DNA of 32,417 nucleotides, taken from positions 1 through 32,417 of the IMG/VR virus record IMGVR_UViG_3300025151_000166, one strand, 5' to 3'. Shown here piece after piece: positions 1-7,741 of this stretch. The position numbers were made by a program, and so were the translations under genes. The notes beneath the pieces are model-generated. The model was not told the origin of the DNA, did not search any database, and saw only the letters and a list, made by a program, of their open reading frames with translations. This stretch comes from a virus. The stretch's first letter is position 1. Every line of letters begins with the position of its first letter.

Positions 1-413
1 TGAAGATCCGTAAGGTTGCTGGTTATCAGAACTATGACAGCAGTGAGTTTGCACGTCCCTCTGCTCTCTTCGATGACGATGAGAAACTGGAGAAGATTTA
101 CAACAATCTTCATGACCTTAACGAGTTCCTTGATCCAAAGAACTTCAAGACTTACGAAGACTTGAAGAAGCGTCTTGACTATACTCTTGGTAACAAGGGC
201 ACTCCTAAGATGCAAGACCCTGAGACTCAGCAAGAAGAAGCACAGTGGGAACGTGAGCGTCGTGGCGACTACTCTGAACCCACTACCAACTACGAAGATT
301 TGAGTGAAGGTCGTAGTAAGTCATCGTTCAATGATCCTGATATCATGCCCAGCAGTAATACAGAAGAGGAGGATGACTCTCTCAACTACTTTGCTAAACT
401 GGTCAACTCCTGA
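1..413 (+). CDS. gp32: gp32-like single-stranded DNA-binding protein, C-terminal part
   Basis: The 5' end lies outside the window; the first full codon begins at base 3. The visible 136 residues match the end of the T4 gp32 core and its C-terminal tail. T4 has VSGFSNYDESKF and FKSFEELNTKFG; here one reads VAGYQNYDSSEF and FKTYEDLKKRLD at the same spacing. The tail is rich in Glu, Asp and Ser and ends EEEDDSLNYFAKLVNS, as expected for the acidic gp32 tail, which in T4 recruits replication and recombination partners. gp32 coats single-stranded DNA at forks and during recombination. Codons often end in C or G (AAG, TTC, GAC), unlike the A/T-ending codons of the structural genes downstream, which fits a highly expressed early or middle gene. 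A strong intrinsic terminator follows directly. Confidence 0.94.
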   Translation, partial: KIRKVAGYQNYDSSEFARPSALFDDDEKLEKIYNNLHDLNEFLDPKNFKTYEDLKKRLDYTLGNKGTPKMQDPETQQEEAQWERERRGDYSEPTTNYEDLSEGRSKSSFNDPDIMPSSNTEEEDDSLNYFAKLVNS

Positions 414-420
414 TCAATCA

Positions 421-442
421 CCCGCCGAAAGGCGGGTTTTTT
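421..442 (+). terminator. Intrinsic terminator after gp32
   Basis: A perfect six-base-pair GC stem (CCCGCC / GGCGGG) with a GAAA tetraloop is followed directly by six T residues on the + strand. It lies 7 bases after the gp32 stop. The T run overlaps the stop codon of the convergent gp53 gene (TAA on the minus strand, 441-443). On the minus strand the hairpin has no T tract after it, so it should act mainly on rightward transcripts. Confidence 0.9.
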
Positions 443-1100
443 ATACCCCACTAGTTCTAGGATTGTATGTATCTTTTAATTTATCAGTGATGAATTGTGA
501 ACTTTGCTCATATCTCATAATTTCTCTGAAGTCTGATATGAAAGTTCCGAGGTACTCTTTCTTTAGAATATTAATAATTCTCTTTTCATTGTTTTTCTTA
601 GTTTCATATACAAAGTTGGTTACAGGACCTGAAGCGTTAGTGTCTTTTATTTCTGAACCAGTCGAACTAGAGTAAGTAAACGTAAAGTTCTCATCAACAA
701 TGAGTCCTCCTTGAAGAACTAGTCTACCAAATGTATCTGTAATTTGTTTGGTTTCATAATGATGAACGTCAAATAATGCAGCTGCTGAACCATATTTTTC
801 TAACATGTAATTATTCAAATCATTATTATTCAAAGGCCATTGATCTTTTATAGAAGTGATATTATTTGTTGTTAAAATTACCCAGTCTAATTCTGGGTTT
901 TGATATAATTTTTCTGCAAGCATATCTGGACGCTCACCTTCTGGAATTTCATATAATTCTGCAAGCGTAAATGCACTGCTGTCAAGTCTGAGTTTTGCTC
1001 TACGGAATAAATTTTTGACTCTTATCTTCTCATCACTACGAGATGACTTAGGTAATAGGGAAGGATAGAGTAAGTCTGGAAGTTCGTTAAAGTATCCCAT
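441..1100 (-). CDS. gp53: gp53-like baseplate wedge protein
   Basis: This is a 219-residue protein (T4 gp53 is 196). It shows the gp53 signature in the first half, RPDMLAEKLYQNPELDWVIL, compared with T4 RPEELANAIYGNPQLYWVLL. The T4-like end also matches: a basic segment with NEKRIINILKKEYLGTFISD, then a helix FREIMRYEQ like T4 LIRIMEKSY. In T4, gp53 sits at the interface between wedges and hub and closes the baseplate ring. It is the last gene of the leftward gp4-252 aa-gp48-gp53 operon. The start ATG lies 2 bases after the gp48 stop, with an AGGA ribosome-binding site inside the end of gp48. The gene converges on gp32 and shares the intergenic hairpin. Confidence 0.9.
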   Translation of the reverse strand: MGYFNELPDLLYPSLLPKSSRSDEKIRVKNLFRRAKLRLDSSAFTLAELYEIPEGERPDMLAEKLYQNPELDWVILTTNNITSIKDQWPLNNNDLNNYMLEKYGSAAALFDVHHYETKQITDTFGRLVLQGGLIVDENFTFTYSSSTGSEIKDTNASGPVTNFVYETKKNNEKRIINILKKEYLGTFISDFREIMRYEQSSQFITDKLKDTYNPRTSGV

Positions 1101-1102
1101 TT

Positions 1103-2872
1103 TTAGTATCCTACATCGTTAAGTGAAATTGGATTATAATCCGGACGACCTTGTGCGTCGTTGCCACCAATATAATCTGAGGCGTAAATGGGTTCTAGTT
1201 CTTCCATTCTCAGAGTCAGAATCACACTGACTGGTTGACCATCATCATATGCTGCCCATTTTCCTTCAGGTGTGTAGTTAACACTACATCCTGTGATTGC
1301 ACATTCTTTGATTCTACCAACACCCATGATCTCACCATTATTATTAAATCTTCCGTCTCCACCAGTTCGTGTCATGAATCTCAGTTTGAATATATTAGGT
1401 GTTCCCAACAGTAATGTTGAACCACCTGCTTGGTCTGTCTGAGTTTTTGCTGCCATTCCTTGCTTAAAGAAACGAATGATTTTGTTAATTTGCATTGCTT
1501 CTCTATCATCTCTTGCTGCAAGTTTCCAATTGAATACAAACTTTCTGAGAGTTGGAGAATTAAACAGAAGTTCCATATTCATATTTGGAACAACTCCATA
1601 ACCTCTAGAAAGAAGTGCTTCGGGGGATACATTTACCCCACCCAAAGAAAGAAGTCTAGATGAAACAGCACTTCCTATGACCATTTGAGCATTATCATTT
1701 TGTAATATTCCCCCTGCCGCACCAAGACCTCCCGCATTGCCAAAGATACCTGCAAGTGCTCCAATTTTACCAAACCCATCAACTCCAGTGAGTGCTGATA
1801 TTAAACCACCAAGTGCTGCTGGACCAGCAACAGATGCTGGATTAGTTGTTACTGCAGAAGTAATTGCTGCTGATAAATTATTGATTGCATCTTCACCCCA
1901 ACTGACGTTATTTGAATCCGTTACATCATTAGGCATTGGAAGTTTCACATAACCTAATTTTTGCTGAAGAGGACTGACTCTTTGAGCACCCTGAGTCAGT
2001 AGAGTTGCGGGTTTGGGATTGAATATTACATTTGAACCAGGTGGTTTATAAACATATTGAGAGATATTCACATAGTCTTGAGAATTTGCTCCACCAAATA
2101 AAGCGTCTATTGGATACTTAATGCCTAGTCCTGCTATTTGAGAGATGCTAGCATCTGAATTACTAAAACTTTCTCTTATCTTTCTTAATTGTTCTTCAGT
2201 TGGTGCTTTGAAAAGTATTTTTTCAACTACATCCAGTCCAAATTTTTTAAGAAGAGCATTTTCTGAATTATTTTCTTCATCTTTTCCAGCAGATGCATTT
2301 TGTCTTGGTTCTGCATCTGTTTTTTCTCCTCCGGCATCTGTGGGAAGTGCAGGCGCCGGAGGTTGGTCTGGGTCTGCTTCTACTCTTGATACTTGTTCTT
2401 CACCACCAGCAGTTCCAGAAACTCTTGTAGATGTGTCTATTGTTTCAAGTCCACTTGCTCCTCTTCTTTGTGAGTTCCTTCTTGATCTTGTTCTATTATA
2501 AGCACTTGTTACATCGTTTTGAATAGTATTTCTTAAGGTTTGCTCATTCCATGAATTACCATCAATAGTTAGCAACTGTCCAGAATCTAGAAGTGCTCTT
2601 CCTTTTTCTGTAAATGATCCCCCATCAGGAGTGGATTCAAATAAAACTGTAGTTTCATATGATCTGGTTACACCACCTCTTACAGAAGTTCCTGTTCGAG
2701 TGATTACTTCTTTATATCCAACGATTGCACTTGTTCCAGTATTGGGATCGTATCTTAATTCATATTTTTGGTCTGTATTATCTTTCACATACTCGCTATC
2801 AAGCCTCATCGTGGAACTTGTAATGTCCCCCGTGAAAAGTGCATTATAATTTTTTTCTAGTGCTACTGACAT
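1103..2872 (-). CDS. gp48: gp48-like baseplate/tail-tube junction protein
   Basis: This is a 589-residue protein, longer than T4 gp48 (364). The last 160 residues carry the conserved tube-like part: NMNMELLFNSPTLRKFVF, then IIRFFKQGMA, NIFKLRFMTR, KECAITGCSVNYTPEGKW and a closing LTLRMEELEPIY. This order, with 'YTPEG' before a final beta strand, is typical of the gp19/gp48/gp54 tail-tube fold. In T4, gp48 lies on the hub and starts the tail tube together with gp54. Residues about 130-210 are hydrophilic, acidic and Pro/Ala/Ser-rich, probably a disordered linker. A Gly/Ala-rich hydrophobic stretch follows near residues 340-400. The start codon abuts the upstream stop (TAA ATG). gp54 could in principle be swapped with this call, since the two families are related. 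Confidence 0.75.
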   Translation of the reverse strand: MSVALEKNYNALFTGDITSSTMRLDSEYVKDNTDQKYELRYDPNTGTSAIVGYKEVITRTGTSVRGGVTRSYETTVLFESTPDGGSFTEKGRALLDSGQLLTIDGNSWNEQTLRNTIQNDVTSAYNRTRSRRNSQRRGASGLETIDTSTRVSGTAGGEEQVSRVEADPDQPPAPALPTDAGGEKTDAEPRQNASAGKDEENNSENALLKKFGLDVVEKILFKAPTEEQLRKIRESFSNSDASISQIAGLGIKYPIDALFGGANSQDYVNISQYVYKPPGSNVIFNPKPATLLTQGAQRVSPLQQKLGYVKLPMPNDVTDSNNVSWGEDAINNLSAAITSAVTTNPASVAGPAALGGLISALTGVDGFGKIGALAGIFGNAGGLGAAGGILQNDNAQMVIGSAVSSRLLSLGGVNVSPEALLSRGYGVVPNMNMELLFNSPTLRKFVFNWKLAARDDREAMQINKIIRFFKQGMAAKTQTDQAGGSTLLLGTPNIFKLRFMTRTGGDGRFNNNGEIMGVGRIKECAITGCSVNYTPEGKWAAYDDGQPVSVILTLRMEELEPIYASDYIGGNDAQGRPDYNPISLNDVGY

Positions 2873-3631
2873 TTAGATGCTGTCCCAGACCATGTGTGGA
2901 TCAACGTATTTACCATATTTATCAACAAATTTCTCAGTTATGAGTTCCGCTACACTGGCGTACTCTGCAGAGGCTGGTGGAAGAACATAGGTGTCTCCCA
3001 TATTAGAAAAGAAGTAACTATGTATAGTCTTCTTTGGTAGTCGCTGTCCATATTTATTTATCAGTGATCCTGCAACTGCATCACGATAATCTGGATTTAG
3101 ATAATGAACGTTTGCACCCAATAATTTATCTTCTTGGTACTCAAGAACATATACTAGAGGTCTTGTATCATACCATGGGTATTGTTCTGGGTATGCTGCA
3201 TCATATGAAAAGAAGCACATCTCACCCAACTTTGGAAATCTTTGCTCGCCATACTCATTTAATTCGGCAAATAACTCATTCGCATACCAATCTGCATCTT
3301 CTGGACCTTCCGCTCTTTCTTTGATTCTCTCTCCAATAGTTTTATATCTAGCACCAACTTCAAATATATCTTCTTTAGATAATTCTGGAAGTGTTCGTGC
3401 CTTAGGTGTGATACCTACTTGTCTTGCGTGACTAGAACGTTGATACTGTTGACTTGTTTCAATGTACTCTGCTAGTTGTTTCTGATTATATTTGGAGTAG
3501 TTTCTAAGACCAAGATTTCTTGCAATCTCAGTCAACTCATACTTGGTATGATAATATTTCCTAGTCTTAGGATTTATACCAGTGAGTCTTTTATTTTTGA
3601 GTCCGTAGAAACCCTTAAGTCTGATTGGCAT
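2873..3631 (-). CDS. Conserved phage protein of unknown function with SAP-like N terminus
   Basis: I do not recognise a named function for this 252-residue protein. Near residues 30-57 the pattern YELTEIARNLGLRNYSKYNQ plus KQLAEYI looks like a SAP or Rho-N-type helix-turn-helix motif, often used to bind nucleic acid. The second half has a beta-rich region with FFSYDAAYPEQYPWYDTRPL, then VYVLEY, LLGANVHYLNP; the 'YP-WYD-PLV-hhhLxxxLGxNxHYL' pattern is one I associate with conserved T4-like phage proteins. It sits between gp4 and gp48. In T4, gene 2 (DNA end protector) is next to gene 4, so a gp2-like role is possible, but no clear gp2 similarity was visible. The start overlaps the gp4 stop (TAATG), which suggests coupled translation. 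Confidence 0.6.
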   Translation of the reverse strand: MPIRLKGFYGLKNKRLTGINPKTRKYYHTKYELTEIARNLGLRNYSKYNQKQLAEYIETSQQYQRSSHARQVGITPKARTLPELSKEDIFEVGARYKTIGERIKERAEGPEDADWYANELFAELNEYGEQRFPKLGEMCFFSYDAAYPEQYPWYDTRPLVYVLEYQEDKLLGANVHYLNPDYRDAVAGSLINKYGQRLPKKTIHSYFFSNMGDTYVLPPASAEYASVAELITEKFVDKYGKYVDPHMVWDSI

Positions 3632-4071
3632 TATTTGATTCCCAGATCATCTTCAGTCATAATTTTAAATTCATAGTTACGGTCGGCACAAAATTCTTTT
3701 GCTGCTTTCCATTTTGCTTGATTTACCATCCAAGTCTTCACAGAATTTGCCCATGCTTTTGTTCGACGCTTGGGATTTGTATTTGGTTTCGCTACCTGCT
3801 TTTTTGGTTTAATTTCAACAACCATTGTTCTCAGTTTACCTGTTTTATCATTATACTTAATAAAGAAGTCTGGAAAGTATCGATGCATTCGATTGTCAAT
3901 GGGAGAAATGTATGGTATCCAGAATTCTTCAGACTGCCATTGCTGAATTGATTCATTCAAATCACAGTAGTTCATGAACTTTCTCTCCCAAAGAGAGCGA
4001 TATATTATATTTTTAGAGTCACCAACATACTTTTTTGGATGTGATGGTAAATATCTTCCGCTATACGGCAT
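3631..4071 (-). CDS. gp4: gp4-like head completion protein, PD-(D/E)XK nuclease-type fold
   Basis: At 146 residues it is the same length as T4 gp4 (150). The N terminus (SGRYLPSHPKKYVGD, then YRSLWERKFM) and the centre (WIPYISPIDNRMHRYFPDFF) follow T4 gp4 closely. Residues P67-D68, E86 and K88 (PDFF ... VVEIKPK) form a PD-(D/E)XK nuclease-like signature, with E30 in WERKF as an extra candidate acidic residue. In T4, gp4 acts on the filled head before tail joining. It is the first gene of the leftward operon and its start lies 32 bases from the divergent gp54 start. Confidence 0.92.
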   Translation of the reverse strand: MPYSGRYLPSHPKKYVGDSKNIIYRSLWERKFMNYCDLNESIQQWQSEEFWIPYISPIDNRMHRYFPDFFIKYNDKTGKLRTMVVEIKPKKQVAKPNTNPKRRTKAWANSVKTWMVNQAKWKAAKEFCADRNYEFKIMTEDDLGIK

Positions 4072-4103
4072 ACATAGTATATAAGTAGTTTAAATGTATT
4101 TAG
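4072..4103. promoter_or_regulatory. Compact divergent intergenic region
   Basis: Only 32 AT-rich bases separate the leftward gp4 start from the rightward gp54 start, so any promoters for both operons must lie here or inside coding sequence. The + strand has TATATAAG and the minus strand has CTAAATAC; both only loosely resemble the T4-type late promoter core TATAAATA. No clear ribosome-binding site is visible for gp54. Confidence 0.3.
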
Positions 4104-5105
4104 ATGTCTGCTCCAGATCCTCAGCAGTTTTATACAAAAATACAAGACGTACAACAAAAGTTTGGCGGACTTACGCAGACCTCACAGTTCATGGTTCAAC
4201 TTGGACTTGCTGGCGCTGCAAGTTATGGTGGTTCTTCGGTAGAAGGACATTTAACTAATTCAAAAGTATTCGATAAAAATAATCGAACTGATGATTTTAA
4301 TTTCTTTTGTACTGAGGCGACCTTGCCTGGTTCAACATTTGATGTAATGGAATTGCAAGGTTCGAGGCAAGGTCTGATTGAACGTATTCCCAATCGTAGA
4401 GTTTATACTGATTTTGATTTAACTTTTTATCTTGATGATGAATATAAAATTCTCAGACTCTTTGAGGAGTGGATGAATTACATTGATCCAATTCACAATG
4501 CAGATGAAGTATATTCTGGTAGTGGGAATGGGATGACTGGATTTGGAGATAATAATTGTTTTTATAGATTCAGATATCCTAATTCATACAAGAGACCTAT
4601 TATGATTCATAAGTTTGAGAGAAATCTCTTGAGAAATAAAACTATGAATAGTCGTAGTGGTGGTGTTAGAGATAAGAGTAAATTTAATGTACTGACCTAT
4701 ATTTTTCTTGAATCATTCCCGATGAATATTCAAGCAATTCCTTTTTCTTATGATGGTTCTACTATCACAAAGGTGTCAATCAATTTCGGTTATACTCGTT
4801 ACATTGTAACCAAGAATGCTGGTATTGGTAAACCTGCTAAAAATTTCGGTAGTAGTTTGGCAGTTGGTGGCACTAATTTCTTTAGTGCATTTTCTGCTCC
4901 ACTCTTTGGAGATACAACATTCAGCGAACCTTATGATTTGGATCTTGATATTTTTGGTTCAGGAAACACAGTTGACTTTACTGCTGGTTTTGGACTTCAA
5001 TCTTTCTCTGACCAAGGAATTCGTGATGCTTTCTTAGGTAGTGGAAGTTCATCTCTTGGTCTTGGCGCAAATGATCTTTATGGAACAACAGCTCAATTCA
5101 CTTAA
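4104..5105 (+). CDS. gp54: gp54-like tail tube initiator / baseplate protein
   Basis: This 333-residue protein has the tail-tube protein layout (gp19/gp54 type). An early strand carries the motif CTEATLPGSTFD (residues about 70-80). Then come RIPNRRVYTDFDLTFYLDDE, a helix LRLFEEWMNYID, a strand YRFRYPN, and a late FLESFPMNIQAIPFSYD followed by KVSINFGYTRYIV. T4 gp54 (320 residues) ends its tube domain with a comparable FDVTFAYR strand. In T4, gp54 caps the gp48 ring and nucleates tube polymerisation. After residue about 245 the protein continues in a Gly/Ser/Phe-rich tail with no recognised domain. It begins the rightward baseplate series and is transcribed away from gp4. Assignment to gp54 rather than another tube-fold paralog is a family-level inference. 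Confidence 0.7.
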   Translation: MSAPDPQQFYTKIQDVQQKFGGLTQTSQFMVQLGLAGAASYGGSSVEGHLTNSKVFDKNNRTDDFNFFCTEATLPGSTFDVMELQGSRQGLIERIPNRRVYTDFDLTFYLDDEYKILRLFEEWMNYIDPIHNADEVYSGSGNGMTGFGDNNCFYRFRYPNSYKRPIMIHKFERNLLRNKTMNSRSGGVRDKSKFNVLTYIFLESFPMNIQAIPFSYDGSTITKVSINFGYTRYIVTKNAGIGKPAKNFGSSLAVGGTNFFSAFSAPLFGDTTFSEPYDLDLDIFGSGNTVDFTAGFGLQSFSDQGIRDAFLGSGSSSLGLGANDLYGTTAQFT

Positions 5106-5111
5106 TAAATA
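5104..5111 (+). promoter_or_regulatory. Candidate late promoter (AATAAATA) upstream of gp26
   Basis: AATAAATA matches the T4-type late promoter TATAAATA at seven of eight bases and ends 27 bases before the gp26 start. It overlaps the gp54 stop codon. Two similar elements precede the genes at 18459 and 18783 at similar distances (22 and 30 bases). Confidence 0.4.
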
Positions 5112-5138
5112 AAATTACTGAAAAACTTATAGGATATT

Positions 5139-5864
5139 ATGCCTTTACCAAAAATTGCTACGCCGACTTATGAGTTGGAATTACCTTCATCTGGAAAGAA
5201 GATTAAGTATAGACCCTTTCTAGTTAAGGAAGAAAAAGTTCTTATTCTTGCATTGGAAAGTGAGGATACAAAACAGATTACAACTGCAATCAAAAATATT
5301 TTAAAAGATTGTATTTCAACTAGAGGAATTAAGGTTGATGAACTTCCTACTTTTGATATCGAATATATCTTCTTGAATATTCGTGGAAAGTCTGTGGGTG
5401 AATCAATTGATTTGGTTGTCACTTGTCCTGATGATGGTGAGACTACAGTTCCGATTAAAGTTTATATTGATGAAATTGAAGTACAGAAGGATGAAAATCA
5501 TACCAAAGATATTAAATTGGATGATTCATTAGTATTGAGAATGAAGTATCCATCTCTTGCTCAATTTGTTTCATCTAACTTTGATTTCAGTGGAAGAGAT
5601 GATTCTGCCATTGAAGAATCATTTAACATGATTGGTGCATGTATTGATATGGTTTATAGTGATGAAGAATCTTGGGCAGCTTCTGATTGTACTAAGAAAG
5701 AATTGATGAGTTGGATTGAAACTTTAAATACTAAACAGTTCCAAGAGATTGAACAATTCTTTAATACCATGCCTAAGTTGTCTTATACAGTTAAGGTGAC
5801 TAACCCGAAGACGGATGTTGAGAGTGAAGTAACTCTGGAAGGATTGAGTAATTTTTTCGCCTAG
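5139..5864 (+). CDS. gp26: gp26-like baseplate hub assembly protein (tail assembly chaperone type)
   Basis: This 241-residue protein (T4 gp26 is 208) starts LPKIATPTYELELPSSGKKI, then KYRPFLVKEEKVLILALES, the typical beginning of the T4 baseplate gp26 family. A run of conserved acidic and hydrophobic segments follows, including RGKSVGESIDL and VTCPDDGET. T4 gp26 is needed for hub assembly and resembles the small tail-assembly chaperones of other tailed phages. AGGA at 5131-5134 is a ribosome-binding site 4 bases before ATG. The last codons (AAT TTT TTC GCC TAG) contain a perfectly phased -1 slippery heptamer. A slip there would extend the protein with the next ORF to a predicted 305 residues. 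Confidence 0.82.
   Translation: MPLPKIATPTYELELPSSGKKIKYRPFLVKEEKVLILALESEDTKQITTAIKNILKDCISTRGIKVDELPTFDIEYIFLNIRGKSVGESIDLVVTCPDDGETTVPIKVYIDEIEVQKDENHTKDIKLDDSLVLRMKYPSLAQFVSSNFDFSGRDDSAIEESFNMIGACIDMVYSDEESWAASDCTKKELMSWIETLNTKQFQEIEQFFNTMPKLSYTVKVTNPKTDVESEVTLEGLSNFFA
5852..5858 (+). other. Candidate -1 programmed frameshift site (T TTT TTC)
   Basis: The heptamer fits the X XXY YYZ rule in the gp26 reading frame: the last base of AAT, then TTT and TTC. After a -1 slip, reading resumes CGC CTA GTC ATG GCT and continues without a stop through the 62-residue ORF to 6055. The zero-frame stop is only one codon after the heptamer. Phage P2 uses the similar T6G for its E/E' tail chaperone. I saw no strong downstream stem-loop; only a three-base GCC/GGC pair is adjacent. 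Confidence 0.65.
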
Positions 5865-5866
5865 TC

Positions 5867-6055
5867 ATGGCTTATATCAGTCTTGAGTCGTATTATAAAA
5901 CGAATTTTGGCTTGATACAGCACCATAAATATTCACTAACGGAGATTGAAAATTTAATTCCTTGGGAGAGGGATATATATGTTGGACTCCTAAATGAATA
6001 TATTGAAGAAGAAAATTTGAAAATCAGGCAGAAAAACGCTAGTTCAATGGGTTAA
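5867..6055 (+). CDS. Small tail-assembly ORF, likely the frameshift extension of gp26
   Basis: The ORF has 62 codons. The sequence SLESYYKTNFGLIQHHKYSL, then TEIENLIPWERDIYVGLL, is a helical, Tyr/Trp-containing pattern. It is similar in feel to the short second proteins of tail-assembly chaperone pairs (lambda T part, P2 E' part), where a polar helix follows an 'IENL-W' type motif. No Shine-Dalgarno sequence precedes its ATG: the bases before it are a T tract and the gp26 stop, and the nearest purine run (GGAAGGA) is about 20 bases away. It is therefore either translated by coupling to gp26, whose stop is 2 bases upstream, or only as a -1 fusion with gp26. Its stop overlaps the next start (TAATG). 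A distant relation to T4 gp51, another hub assembly factor, cannot be excluded. Confidence 0.75.
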   Translation: MAYISLESYYKTNFGLIQHHKYSLTEIENLIPWERDIYVGLLNEYIEEENLKIRQKNASSMG

Positions 6056-7737
6056 TGTTTAAGAACCTTTCGCTACTTAAATTTAATAGACTTAGAAAGA
6101 AAATGACCAATCCTTCTAAAAAGAAGGCATTGGATTTTCTGGGTTCTGGTGAGGAAATATCTGAACAAGCAACCGGCGCTCAAGCACTGAAGAGATCACC
6201 GAAGATAGATAAGAGTCCATTAATAGGTGCTCTGGATGCAAAAAATAAAACAACTGCAGTTGAAATTTTAGATTTCTTTGGATCGAAAAGAACTGAAGAA
6301 AGATTACGGGGTAGTGTAAAAAGACTTAGAAATTCTCTTGTCAATACTTTTGATATCGCAGCACTTCTTAAGACTGTAATTCTTGGTATTACAAAAAAAT
6401 TAGCAGATGCACCCGACAAACTTAAAGGAAAAGGAGGAGGTGGACTGCTTGGATTTCTTAAGAATGGTATTATAAAATTAATTGGAGGACTTGGTGCAAA
6501 AATATTAGGAATCTTGGGTGGAATTGTTAGTTTAATTCCTGGTTTCGCTGGGTTTGCGATACCTGCTTTGATTCTTGGTGGCATATCATTCGCTGTCGTG
6601 AATGAAGATTTCCGCAATGCGGTGCAAGGATTGCTTCCTGGTTCGCAAACAGATGATGCTGTTGACGAAAGTATAGCAGAGAGTGGTGGGGGAGCAACTG
6701 CTCAAGCACTGCGGCAGGAACAGGCAGAAAAGAAAGCAAGTAGAAATCCTTTCCAGAATTTCTTCTATGGTACTATCATGGGAGAAGATGCGGAGTATGA
6801 TAGACAAATAAGGAGAGCAGAAGAAGCACAAGGGACAGAAACAACTGGAACATCTGGAACATCTGGAACTCCTCCTGTCAGATCGACAACTCCTATGCTT
6901 CCTGGTGTTCGTCCAAAAGGAACTGGTACTGAAGGTGATCCAGTAGTCGAGGGAGATGATAGAGAATACTTATTGAGACTAATGATTGCGGAAGCAGGTG
7001 GTGAAGGTGAACTTGGAATGGCTGCTGTTGGAAGATCTGTTCTGAATAGAGCAGGATTGATTCAGGGTGGTGATGTGGGTGCTTACACATTCATGTCAAA
7101 GAGTGGTAGTATAAGGGATGTTATTCAGGCGAAAGACCAATATCAACCTTATGCAGAAGGTAAATTAAATAGAGAACTGACTGCAGATGAAAGAGCAAGG
7201 GCAGAAGCAGCATTGCAACTTGCAGAAGATAGAGCGAGACTCAATAAGAGATTGATTGAAGCAGGAAAATCGGAGACGGAAGCACAAAGAATAGGTGCCT
7301 CCACTGGATTTAGAACTCATGCTGCAAGATATGATGCATCACAGGAAGTCAATGTTACTGAACTTGGTGGACATCGTTTTAATACTGCTGGAAATAGAGA
7401 TTTAAAATTACCAACATTAGAATTAGTACCACCCGTAGAACCGGCACCAAAGGCAGAAACTTTAGTAGAAGGTGAAACGGTCTCTGCTGCTCCAGAAGGA
7501 GTAACGAGAGAAATTGCACAACAAGAAGATGAAGATATGAGTCCTGAGATTGCTCTCTTGCCTCTGGGTGGCATGGGTCAGCAAGAGCAACAAAGACCAA
7601 CAACAGGTGGAGGAGCAATTACAAATCCATCTCTACCTTCAGGTGGTAGTCCGTCTGTAGCTTTCTTGTCTCCATTCAATCCAGATAATTATGAAACTTT
7701 CAACAGTGCATTAATCTATGGAGTAGTACCTTCATAA
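6055..7737 (+). CDS. Virion-associated cell wall hydrolase, SleB/Hydrolase_2-like domain
   Basis: This 560-residue protein has a basic N terminus and then hydrophobic Gly-rich helices (residues about 120-185, with GGGGLLGFL and LIPGFAGFAIPALILGG). A polar linker follows, then a SleB-type cell wall hydrolase domain at about 301-445. The domain begins LLRLMIAEAGGEGELGMAAV, then GRSVLNRAG, with E313 as the likely catalytic glutamate, and ends with the family's GGHRF (438-442). A Pro/Glu/Ala-rich linker precedes a short tail with FLSPFNPDNYETFNSALIY. It probably degrades peptidoglycan during entry, replacing the lysozyme domain that T4 carries inside gp5. The position between gp26 and gp27, and the hydrophobic helices, would also suit a component inside the tail such as a tape-measure-related protein. 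The start overlaps the previous stop. Confidence 0.72.
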   Translation: MFKNLSLLKFNRLRKKMTNPSKKKALDFLGSGEEISEQATGAQALKRSPKIDKSPLIGALDAKNKTTAVEILDFFGSKRTEERLRGSVKRLRNSLVNTFDIAALLKTVILGITKKLADAPDKLKGKGGGGLLGFLKNGIIKLIGGLGAKILGILGGIVSLIPGFAGFAIPALILGGISFAVVNEDFRNAVQGLLPGSQTDDAVDESIAESGGGATAQALRQEQAEKKASRNPFQNFFYGTIMGEDAEYDRQIRRAEEAQGTETTGTSGTSGTPPVRSTTPMLPGVRPKGTGTEGDPVVEGDDREYLLRLMIAEAGGEGELGMAAVGRSVLNRAGLIQGGDVGAYTFMSKSGSIRDVIQAKDQYQPYAEGKLNRELTADERARAEAALQLAEDRARLNKRLIEAGKSETEAQRIGASTGFRTHAARYDASQEVNVTELGGHRFNTAGNRDLKLPTLELVPPVEPAPKAETLVEGETVSAAPEGVTREIAQQEDEDMSPEIALLPLGGMGQQEQQRPTTGGGAITNPSLPSGGSPSVAFLSPFNPDNYETFNSALIYGVVPS

Positions 7738-7741
7738 AATT

